A stretch of DNA of 10,614 nucleotides, taken from positions 21,090-31,703 of the forward strand of contig DAHU01000103.1 of NCBI GenBank assembly GCA_002495945.1, read 5' to 3'. Position 1 is the stretch's first letter. Each line of letters starts with the position of its first letter. This stretch comes from Euryarchaeota archaeon UBA13. GTDB lineage: Archaea; Thermoplasmatota; Poseidoniia; Poseidoniales; Poseidoniaceae. The position numbers and the translations under genes are program-made. Below the pieces are notes generated by a model. It was given only the letters and a program-made list of their open reading frames with translations, searched no databases and had not been told where the DNA came from. Shown here piece by piece: positions 1 through 6,083 of the stretch.

Positions 1-7
1 ACAATTA

Positions 8-18
8 CCAATAATTTA
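8..18 (+). promoter_or_regulatory. candidate TATA-like element upstream of the surface-protein gene
   Basis: An AT-rich stretch (AATAATTTA, within 8-18) lies about 40 bases before the ATG at 57. Archaeal TATA boxes sit roughly 25 bases before the transcription start, so this would give a leader of some 15 bases. No Shine-Dalgarno sequence is visible before the ATG, which suits a short leader. The match to the archaeal consensus is loose and only 56 bases of upstream sequence are available, so this is a candidate only. Confidence 0.25.
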
Positions 19-56
19 GGGTAGCATTCAAGGCTTACGGCCCGTGTGAACTATAC

Positions 57-1868
57 ATGCGAGCAGTTAGTGTGGCAGTTTTGATGTGCTTACTGCTAGC
101 ATTCGCAAGCGTTGGCAATACTGATATCGACCACATATCCCTGATTGATGAAGAATCAATTTCTATGTCTAATTCTGATGTTACTATAACCTATTCAAAC
201 GGCCCAAGTAATGGACAGAGTGTGACCGGAGTTTACACGTTATCATTCAGTTTTTCCGGCACAGGTACTATTTCCTCGCTGGATGTAGAAATCTCTGATG
301 ATGGTACATCATGGACCAATATTGCTACTCTTACTGACTCTCCGTGGGTAACTTATCTTGACACCACGACATTTAGTAACGGCACCTACGAACTGCGCGC
401 AACTGCTTATGATGCGACTGTAAGTGAAGATGTAGTCGAAATATCACCTTCATTTACCATCGATAATCAAGTGCCAGTCATAACTACCTTTGAGGTCGCA
501 AATATCGAGTATGGGAGCGGAGCAAGCGCTGCAGACAGAGCATGGTTTTCTATTGCTGCTGACGGAGTCTTAGAATTCACATGGGATGCAGTAGATGATG
601 ATTTACTACGGGCGACGCTAACCAATGTTCCCGGTCCTGGAAGCCCATCTAGCGATGGCCCAACGAGTATAAATTACGGTTGGGATTGGTCATCAGGAAG
701 CTTTGCTGAAGGAACGTGGAACCCTCGCCTAACTGTCTATGATGGCTCGGGTTTGTCCGCCGTTGAAACTATGTTCATCGGAATTGATAGATCTGGCCCA
801 AGTATTGGCAATATCGCCACAGGCTCCAACTCTGGATGGGTTACTACATCGTCTGTAACACTAACTGGATTAATCAATTCTGTTGATGACGGTCTTGGTA
901 GCGGTGTAGCATATACCGAAATTAGCCTCGATGGCACAGCGTGGAGCCAAACTACATCTGATTCATACCAGTTGAACTTGGCTGACGGAATCCATACAAT
1001 CTCGCTAAGAGCAACCGATAATGTCGGCAATACTGGTCAAATTACTCAACTTACGATACAGGTAGATACTGAATCTCCAATTGAAGGTGATTGGATTGTC
1101 GATGACCTGACAACAGCACTGATTGGTGTTGCTAGTGTTGAATTAGTTGCTACAGATGATAGTTCTGGAATTGACTTATCTAATTCATTTATTGAATACG
1201 GTTTTGATTCCAATGGCTTTGGCCAAACACCCGATATATCAGGCACTTGGCAACCCTCCATGGGAACTGGACTCGATAGTGTAGTTGCACAATCAAGCTG
1301 GGCAACTAAATCCCGACAATACTTGATGCTAAGAGCCACAGTGACCGACATAGCAGGTAATAGCATAACCACCAGTCCGGTATTTTACCAAGTCTTGCCA
1401 AGTATAGACTTCCAATGGAATTTGACTGAGACTAATGTCGACAGGATAGTGGTTAAACCTGGAGATAGTACCGGAAATGTCACCGTAACAGGCTTACTTG
1501 AAGTAAACGAAAACTATGGTGGTAGTATCACTGTTAGACTTGAAGCAGCTCCTGCCGACCGTTCGGCAAATGTTGCCTGGACAATAATTGAATCAAGAAC
1601 CCTTGATGCAGGGGTTTTGACCGATAAAACAGAATTACTAACTTGGAATTATACGGTACCAAATGAGGGTCAATTCGACCTTCGCTTAGTTATTGACCCA
1701 AATAACGTGCTGGACGAATATAATGAAGGCAACAATGACAACTTCATGGTTGTCACGGGTGCTTCAGTTAGTAGCATAATCAATGCGCCATCATTTATGC
1801 CTTCTTTAACAGCCATTTTGTTCTGTGGATTCGTCATAACTCTCATTCAAAGGAATACAAGAGATTGA
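57..1868 (+). CDS. secreted, membrane-anchored Ig-like/CARDB-domain surface protein
   Basis: The 603-residue product starts with a short positive N-terminus and a hydrophobic signal segment (about residues 4-19), so it is exported. The body is beta-rich and Asp/Ser/Thr/Gly-rich. I see Ig-like modules at about 42-136, 139-245, 248-338 and 341-446. The junctions IDNQVP, IDRSGP and VDTESP, and phrases such as RATDNVGN and ATVTDIAGN, are typical of bacterial/archaeal Ig-like repeats. Residues about 450-567 resemble a CARDB domain, including the VIDPNNVLDEYNEGNN segment near 545-560 typical of that family. A hydrophobic stretch at about 578-596 followed by QRNTRD would anchor the C-terminus in the membrane, leaving the protein outside the cell. 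No catalytic domain is visible; adhesion or a cell-surface scaffold role is inference. The start is the first ATG giving an intact signal peptide; no ribosome-binding site is evident. The KH-domain gene follows after 25 bases on the same strand, so co-transcription is possible although the functions look unrelated. Confidence 0.85.
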   Translation: MRAVSVAVLMCLLLAFASVGNTDIDHISLIDEESISMSNSDVTITYSNGPSNGQSVTGVYTLSFSFSGTGTISSLDVEISDDGTSWTNIATLTDSPWVTYLDTTTFSNGTYELRATAYDATVSEDVVEISPSFTIDNQVPVITTFEVANIEYGSGASAADRAWFSIAADGVLEFTWDAVDDDLLRATLTNVPGPGSPSSDGPTSINYGWDWSSGSFAEGTWNPRLTVYDGSGLSAVETMFIGIDRSGPSIGNIATGSNSGWVTTSSVTLTGLINSVDDGLGSGVAYTEISLDGTAWSQTTSDSYQLNLADGIHTISLRATDNVGNTGQITQLTIQVDTESPIEGDWIVDDLTTALIGVASVELVATDDSSGIDLSNSFIEYGFDSNGFGQTPDISGTWQPSMGTGLDSVVAQSSWATKSRQYLMLRATVTDIAGNSITTSPVFYQVLPSIDFQWNLTETNVDRIVVKPGDSTGNVTVTGLLEVNENYGGSITVRLEAAPADRSANVAWTIIESRTLDAGVLTDKTELLTWNYTVPNEGQFDLRLVIDPNNVLDEYNEGNNDNFMVVTGASVSSIINAPSFMPSLTAILFCGFVITLIQRNTRD

Positions 1869-1893
1869 AAAGAAAGAAGCCGCCCGCACCTCC

Positions 1894-2637
1894 ATGCGAC
1901 AAGGCCTTCCTCGGGTTCCCAAAGACAGAATTGCTGTCTTGATTGGTTCAAAAGGTGCAACTGCTAAGTCGATTCGTGAAGCGTCGGGATGCGAGGATTT
2001 GTTCATCAACTCAGAAACCGGCGATGTCGAAGTTCATTGGGGTGACGCTGGAAGTTACGACCCTGTAAAAGCAATGAAGTTGCCTGATGTCATCAAGGCT
2101 ATAGGTCGAGGGATGGCACCAAAAGCAGCCATAAGATTGTTTGATGACCGCCACTTTTTCGAAATGGTAGACTTAAGGGATTTTGTCGGTAAACGCTCAA
2201 ATCGCCAACGACAGATACGCTCAAGAATTATCGGTAGTCAAGGCAAGGTGCGTAAGTTGATTGAAAATCTCACCGATACAGAGATTACAATTTACAAATC
2301 AACCGTAGTGATAATCGGTGAGGAAGAGGGACTATTTGCGGCCCGCCAGGCAATTGAAATGCTGGCTGGTGGCTCTGAGCATGGTTCAGTTCTGGGCTTT
2401 CTGGAAAAGGACCGTCGAAGAGCAAAACTTTCCAACCGTTCGCTGGAAACTATCGAACTAAAGTCAGAAAACCCTGCCTCAGGTGGCTTCGAAAATCTCG
2501 TCCCTGGGCTATCAGAGGTTAGCGATCGGCGGTCAAGAAGAATGCGCGCCAGTCAAGTAGACCCTGAGGATGAAGAAGCGGTCGCGGAAATGATGGAATT
2601 GTCAGAAGACGAAAATATCGTTTGGGAAGAAGAGTGA
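1894..2637 (+). CDS. dim2: archaeal KH-domain ribosome-assembly protein, Dim2/Pno1 type
   Basis: The 247-residue protein has two KH RNA-binding domains. KH1 carries the GxxG loop at 18-21 (IGSKG) and KH2 at 114-117 (IIGSQG, followed by KVRKLIENLT). The N-terminus (VPKDRIAVLIGSKG) and the segment after KH2 (SEHGSVLGFLEKDRR, about 161-175) match the universal archaeal KH protein related to eukaryotic Dim2/Pno1. Those proteins bind near the 3' end of 16S rRNA and help Nob1-dependent maturation of the small subunit; archaeal Dim2 has also been linked to aIF2 alpha. Residues about 180-247 form an extension with a basic patch (DRRSRRMR, 211-218) and a strongly acidic end (PEDEEA to VWEEE). The ATG places the KH1 core at the usual distance from the N-terminus. 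No clear Shine-Dalgarno is seen in the 25 bases after the upstream gene. The stop lies one base from the stop of the convergent RIO1 gene. Confidence 0.9.
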   Translation: MRQGLPRVPKDRIAVLIGSKGATAKSIREASGCEDLFINSETGDVEVHWGDAGSYDPVKAMKLPDVIKAIGRGMAPKAAIRLFDDRHFFEMVDLRDFVGKRSNRQRQIRSRIIGSQGKVRKLIENLTDTEITIYKSTVVIIGEEEGLFAARQAIEMLAGGSEHGSVLGFLEKDRRRAKLSNRSLETIELKSENPASGGFENLVPGLSEVSDRRSRRMRASQVDPEDEEAVAEMMELSEDENIVWEEE

Positions 2638-2638
2638 T

Positions 2639-3607
2639 TCAGTCCCGTTCTTTTACATGACTTAAATCCATATTCAAAACTTCATACATGGCCTCGGCCA
2701 AAGCGATTTCGATGCCGTTTTTGTTGCCCCATTCGACCAATCTAGTAACGTCGCGAATTAAGAATTCCTGAGCTTTCGGATGTGACTGAATCACTGCTTG
2801 ACCAACGTCAATAACAACCGGTCCTGCTTCACACCACAGAATGTTAAATGGCGAAAAGTCACCGTGCACAAGATTAGCTTTTTGCCATGCAACGGCGAGG
2901 AATTCTAGCAACTCATCGAATACTTCCTGAGGATTTTCTACGACAACCTCTCGTAACTTAGGATATGGCGAGGTTGCATTACCAAGATATTCCATTACCA
3001 AGACATTTTTGTTCAGTCCAAGTGGTTTAGGGACAGTCAATCCCCAGCGTGATAAGCGGGCGAGGTTGCGCTGCTCCTTTCTGACCCAAATATCTACTAA
3101 ATCACGATGGCGACGGCGTAGGCCACCAAATCTTTGGTCGCCCTCGATATATTGCATGAGATTTTTGAACACTGCGTTTGAGGTGTGAAATATCTTGATA
3201 GCGACAGATTTGCCTTGTGGGTCTGTACCATGAAATACGTGTGCCTCCTTACCTCTCGCTACTGGAAAGTCAACCGTATCAATGACCTCGTTTTTCATTA
3301 ATTTGTACAATGACATTAGGGTTAGACGATCAAAGACTTGGTCAAAGACGCGCCGGTCAACCCATTCAAAAGGCCCCTTGCCCATCGCACCCTGAATTTT
3401 ATTCTCGATATCGCGGAAAATCGATTTGTAACGCTTTTCTTTCATCCATTCGTATTTTCCTGATGAACTCTCCAGCGAACCGACAAAATCACGAGCATCA
3501 ATCTCATCCTGCCCGAGTTGTTTGTTTTTCCCGCGCTTAGACTTCTTTCGACGATTGCGATTCTTGTTGATAGCAAGTTCGTCCCAGTCATCTCTAAGGT
3601 CTTTCAA
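2639..3607 (-). CDS. rio1: RIO1-type atypical serine kinase/ATPase
   Basis: The 322-residue protein is a RIO-family kinase, which in archaea and eukaryotes acts as an ATPase switch in late small-subunit maturation. Visible kinase features in order: nucleotide-binding loop VARGKEAHVF (116-125), ATP-contacting lysine in AIKIF (K138), hinge MEYLG (205-209), catalytic loop HGDFSPFN with D250 and N255, and the metal-binding aspartate in IDVGQAV (D267), followed by HPKAQEFLIRDV. This DVGQ form plus the HP segment points to RIO1 rather than RIO2 (usually IDFPQ). The N-terminus has a basic cluster at 15-29 (10 of 15 residues Lys/Arg), an extension beyond the kinase core. The start is TTG, chosen because GAGGTGGT lies just upstream (3611-3618, minus strand) and the next in-frame Met, at residue 55, would lose this region. 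It lies 21 bases after the aIF1A stop, so the two are very likely co-transcribed. The pair aIF1A-RIO1 is a common archaeal neighbourhood. Confidence 0.95.
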   Translation of the reverse strand: MKDLRDDWDELAINKNRNRRKKSKRGKNKQLGQDEIDARDFVGSLESSSGKYEWMKEKRYKSIFRDIENKIQGAMGKGPFEWVDRRVFDQVFDRLTLMSLYKLMKNEVIDTVDFPVARGKEAHVFHGTDPQGKSVAIKIFHTSNAVFKNLMQYIEGDQRFGGLRRRHRDLVDIWVRKEQRNLARLSRWGLTVPKPLGLNKNVLVMEYLGNATSPYPKLREVVVENPQEVFDELLEFLAVAWQKANLVHGDFSPFNILWCEAGPVVIDVGQAVIQSHPKAQEFLIRDVTRLVEWGNKNGIEIALAEAMYEVLNMDLSHVKERD

Positions 3608-3610
3608 TCG

Positions 3611-3618
3611 ACCACCTC
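3611..3618 (-). promoter_or_regulatory. ribosome-binding site supporting the TTG start of rio1
   Basis: On the minus strand GAGGTGGT occupies the 21-base gap between the aIF1A stop and the rio1 start. GAGGTG ends five bases before the TTG, the same spacing seen for the other genes of this strand. It decides the TTG at 3607 as start. An ATG overlapping the aIF1A stop (TGATG) is in a different frame and is not used. Confidence 0.75.
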
Positions 3619-3628
3619 GGACCTCGCA

Positions 3629-4294
3629 TCAGCCAAATAAGGAATCAATGTCAACATCATCATCATCATCGTCAGCACTGTCTTCATCCGAATCAGGGTA
3701 TTCTTCGACGGGAACAAATTCCTCTTCGACTTGCTCCTCCGCTTCTTCAGCCGCTTCATCTGTCGATTCTTCGCCGTCGTCGTCATCTGATGCAAACATG
3801 TCATCGACTTCGTCATCATCGTCCTCGTCCGCACTTCCAAACATGTCATCGACTTCATCGGTTTCTTCTTCGACAATTCCAAAGATGTCATCGTGCTCAT
3901 CATCATCATCATGAGTTACATTCATGCCAAAGACATCTACATCATCAGGTAGAACACCTTTTCTTGAAAGGTACATCGCTTGAGTCTTGGTGTATCGATG
4001 CTTAACATCAGCTTTAGAGTCTTGAAAATCCCACGGCCAAACGATGATTAAATCGCCCTCTCTAACCCACTGGCGACGACGCATTTTACCAGGTATTCTA
4101 GCAAGTCTTGTCTCACCATCTTCACACAGAACTGAGACCCTTCTGCCGCCAAGTATTTGATCTGCTAATGCAAACATCTCGTTTATTCTGCGGTTGGGCA
4201 TTTTGACACGAATCTTACCGGATGAACCGTCTTCTGGATTTTCCAGACGCGCTAGTTCTTCCACGTCGACTTTTTCCTCGTGTCTTCTACCCAT
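3629..4294 (-). CDS. eif1a: translation initiation factor aIF1A with long acidic C-terminal tail
   Basis: aIF1A binds the A site of the small ribosomal subunit and helps initiator tRNA placement and subunit joining. Residues about 25-112 are the family's OB-fold core: KIRVKMPNRRINEMFALADQ, the CEDGETRLARIPGKMRRRQWVREGDLIIVWPWDFQ region (57-91, quoted in part) and KADVKHRYTKTQAMYLSRKG. Archaeal aIF1A usually ends near this point, at around 100-115 residues. Here another ~105 residues follow. From 128 to 221 I hand-count 52 Asp/Glu in 94 residues. A short motif recurs: DVDVFG (118-123), HDDIFG (134-139), EVDDMFG (147-153), EVDDMFA (162-168) and the C-terminal DIDSLFG (215-221). Eukaryotic eIF1A also has an acidic C-terminal tail, ending in a DIDDI-type motif that contacts eIF5B; whether this tail is analogous is inference. 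The ATG gives the normal N-terminus; no clear Shine-Dalgarno is visible, so it may use its own promoter in the 60-base gap after nuoN. rio1 follows after 21 bases. Confidence 0.95.
   Translation of the reverse strand: MGRRHEEKVDVEELARLENPEDGSSGKIRVKMPNRRINEMFALADQILGGRRVSVLCEDGETRLARIPGKMRRRQWVREGDLIIVWPWDFQDSKADVKHRYTKTQAMYLSRKGVLPDDVDVFGMNVTHDDDDEHDDIFGIVEEETDEVDDMFGSADEDDDDEVDDMFASDDDDGEESTDEAAEEAEEQVEEEFVPVEEYPDSDEDSADDDDDDVDIDSLFG
3647..3912 (-). repeat. low-complexity Asp/Glu codon tract encoding the aIF1A tail
   Basis: This stretch is dominated by TCA/TCG/TCT/TTC-type triplets on the plus strand, which read as GAT, GAC and GAA codons on the coding strand. It encodes most of the acidic tail of aIF1A. 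Triplet expansion and slippage are likely sources of length change between relatives. It stays in frame throughout, so it looks like functional coding sequence rather than decay. Confidence 0.75.
3793..3856 (-). repeat. pair of 19-base direct repeats, 45-base period, in the aIF1A tail
   Basis: The same 19 bases (CAAACATGTCATCGACTTC) occur at 3793-3811 and 3838-3856, exactly 45 bases (15 codons) apart. They encode the EVDDMF parts of two tail motifs (residues 147-152 and 162-167). A degenerate third copy (AAAGATGTCATCG) starts at 3881, 42 bases further. This is consistent with in-frame tandem duplication of a roughly 15-residue unit. Confidence 0.8.
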
Positions 4295-4326
4295 TGAGGC
4301 TCACTATTGCTGGCTAAATGCCATCC

Positions 4327-4338
4327 CTTATTGAATTG
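4327..4338 (-). promoter_or_regulatory. candidate TATA-like element upstream of aIF1A
   Basis: The 60-base gap between nuoN and aIF1A (4295-4354) is the only sizeable gap on this strand. On the minus strand it contains CAATTCAATAAG, ending about 32 bases before the aIF1A ATG. This is the right distance for a TATA box giving a leader of about 10 bases. aIF1A lacks a clear Shine-Dalgarno while most nuo genes have one, which would fit a separate short-leader transcript. The match to the archaeal consensus is weak. No T-run or hairpin terminator for the nuo genes is visible in the gap, so read-through is equally possible. Confidence 0.25.
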
Positions 4339-4354
4339 ACCACATAGAAAGGCG

Positions 4355-6082
4355 TTAATTCCAGCCATAATTCAAACTTTGAGCAGCAACTTCACAAATC
4401 TCCAACAACTTGTCACTTGCTACTCCCATGAATAGTGTCGCCATCAAACATGCAAGTACAGCAAATCTAACTTGCCAGCCTCGGGGTAGTGGGCCTGTTC
4501 GTCCTTCTTCAGCTTCATCAAAGAACATCACGATGCCGATTCTTAGGTAGTAATACATGGAGATTGCTGAGTTGATGACCATAGCAAAAGCGAGCCACCA
4601 AACCCAGTGAACATCGCCTAATCCAAAGTCGCCACCAGCCATAATTTCAGCGCCCATCTGTCCGACTGCAACCTTAACAATTCCCATTATGACCAGCAGT
4701 TTGGATACGAAGCCGGCAAGTGGTGGGACGCCTGCTAATGAAATCATAAAGATAAACATAGCAACGGCCAAAAATGGTTCTCTCTTTGCTAGGCCTCCCA
4801 GTGAGGAGAGACGTGAAGCATCACCATCTGATTCTAGGATTGATAATACCAAGAAGGCGCCCAGTTTGAAGGCAACTAATACCACTAAATGGAATATGAG
4901 AGCAGTAAGTACAGCAACTGCTGATTCTCCGCCATCTCCTGCCAGTGAGTCATCCCAATTCCATGCACCAATTGCCGTTATTGCTGCAAGCATATAACCG
5001 GCATGTGCAACCGAAGAATAGGCTAACATACGCTTCGGGTTAGTACTGCCAAGCGCTGCTATATTACCCCAAGTCATTGTGACTAATGCTAATACTCCGA
5101 GTAGAGTTAACCAGACTGTTCCATCCTCACTTGCTTCTGGAGCGGCGACAATTAGGAGCATTCTGAGCAGACCAATGATTCCCATTGCCTTACTTGCTGT
5201 AGCAAGAATTCCAGCGATTGGGCTGCTGGCTCCAGCATATGCATCTGGCGCAGCAAAGTGGAATGGCGCTGCGCTAACCTTGAAACCAAATCCAACTATT
5301 ACAAAGCCCATTGCGATTAATGGGAGAGGATCTGTTCCGTTGATAATAAATTGACTTGCTAGAGCATCAAATTGCAGAGAGCCTGCCCACAGATAAAGCA
5401 TAGATAGGCCATACAAACCAACACCGGAGGCTACTGAACCGACAATGAAATATTTCATTCCTGCCTCTGTACCAGCCTCAGTTTCCTTGTAGAAAGCAAC
5501 CAAGACATAAGTTGAGAACGAGGCAAGTTCCAATCCGATGAATAAGACAAACAAATCCTGTGCTAATGCCACAACCGACATTCCAAGGCCACAAGTTAGC
5601 ATCAAGATATAGAAATCTGCTTGTCGTCGATTGTTATACAAATCATCTGTGGAGAGTTTCGGCCCAACGCCTCTAACTTCTAAACGATTCATTGATGCGA
5701 AAGCAGCCAACGTTAACGCACCGAAGAAGATTAACTCAAAGACACGACTGAAGCCGTTAACTAACATCAGTTGTTTTCCACTTGCAGTAACTATTGCTGT
5801 TCGGTCAACACCATCTTGGAAAGAGAGTATAGTTTGGACGAAGGCCGCACCTAATGTGACTGTTGCTATCCATGCTGGTAGCCTTGGGTTACTGGTAAGT
5901 TTGAAACGGTCTCCCCCAAGCAACCACATTACTCTTTTCTGGGTGCCGGGAATTCTTACTGTTCCTTTGCCCAAGTTAGGTACAATAATCAGTAAAATGA
6001 GACCAGCAAATAGAATCAACTCCGGACAAAGTGCCTCGATAAAGCCGTCCTTGAATGGCTCAACATTGCTAACTGTAGACAT
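4355..6082 (-). CDS. nuoN: complex I antiporter-like membrane subunit NuoN
   Basis: NuoN is one of three proton-pumping antiporter-like subunits in the membrane arm of complex I. From the chosen ATG it has 575 residues and about 14 hydrophobic segments. The family signatures are present: the TM5 glutamate in FIGLELASFSTYVLV (E185), the channel lysine in GFGFKVSAAPFHFAAPDAY (K268, with the PFHFAAPD pattern typical of NuoN), NPKRMLAYSSVAHAGY (about 348-363), and LAGVPPLAGFVSKLLV (about 449-464, K461). The open frame extends upstream to a TTG at 6112. I place the start at ATG 6082 because a perfect GGAGGTG (6089-6095) precedes it by six bases, and the extra ten residues would only overlap nuoM. 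A polar loop (about 38-66) after the first membrane helix is longer than I would expect. The start follows the nuoM stop by one base, indicating coupled translation. It is the last nuo gene of the run; aIF1A follows after 60 bases. Confidence 0.95.
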   Translation of the reverse strand: MSTVSNVEPFKDGFIEALCPELILFAGLILLIIVPNLGKGTVRIPGTQKRVMWLLGGDRFKLTSNPRLPAWIATVTLGAAFVQTILSFQDGVDRTAIVTASGKQLMLVNGFSRVFELIFFGALTLAAFASMNRLEVRGVGPKLSTDDLYNNRRQADFYILMLTCGLGMSVVALAQDLFVLFIGLELASFSTYVLVAFYKETEAGTEAGMKYFIVGSVASGVGLYGLSMLYLWAGSLQFDALASQFIINGTDPLPLIAMGFVIVGFGFKVSAAPFHFAAPDAYAGASSPIAGILATASKAMGIIGLLRMLLIVAAPEASEDGTVWLTLLGVLALVTMTWGNIAALGSTNPKRMLAYSSVAHAGYMLAAITAIGAWNWDDSLAGDGGESAVAVLTALIFHLVVLVAFKLGAFLVLSILESDGDASRLSSLGGLAKREPFLAVAMFIFMISLAGVPPLAGFVSKLLVIMGIVKVAVGQMGAEIMAGGDFGLGDVHWVWWLAFAMVINSAISMYYYLRIGIVMFFDEAEEGRTGPLPRGWQVRFAVLACLMATLFMGVASDKLLEICEVAAQSLNYGWN

Positions 6083-6083
6083 C

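Noticed and set aside
57..116. Lipoprotein signal with Cys11 in the surface protein
   Set aside because: The cysteine lies inside the hydrophobic segment with more hydrophobic residues after it, not at its end as a lipobox requires.
2639..2660. Transcription terminator between KH gene and rio1
   Set aside because: Only a short T-rich stretch (TTCTTTT) is present, within rio1 coding sequence; there is no hairpin and no long T-run.
3604..3912. Met/Thr/Lys-rich 102-residue frame on the minus strand, out of frame with aIF1A
   Set aside because: It is a frame-shifted reading of the repetitive GATGAT tract; the aIF1A frame continues intact from a well-recognised core to its stop.
3647..3912. Possible CRISPR or tandem-repeat array
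   Set aside because: The repeats are triplet-based, in frame and coding; there are no regular repeats with unique spacers.
3522..3914. Ser-rich 130-residue open frame on the plus strand opposite rio1 and the aIF1A tail
   Set aside because: It is the complement of GAT/GAA codon runs, read as TCA/TCT serine codons. It has no ribosome-binding site and overlaps two clear genes.
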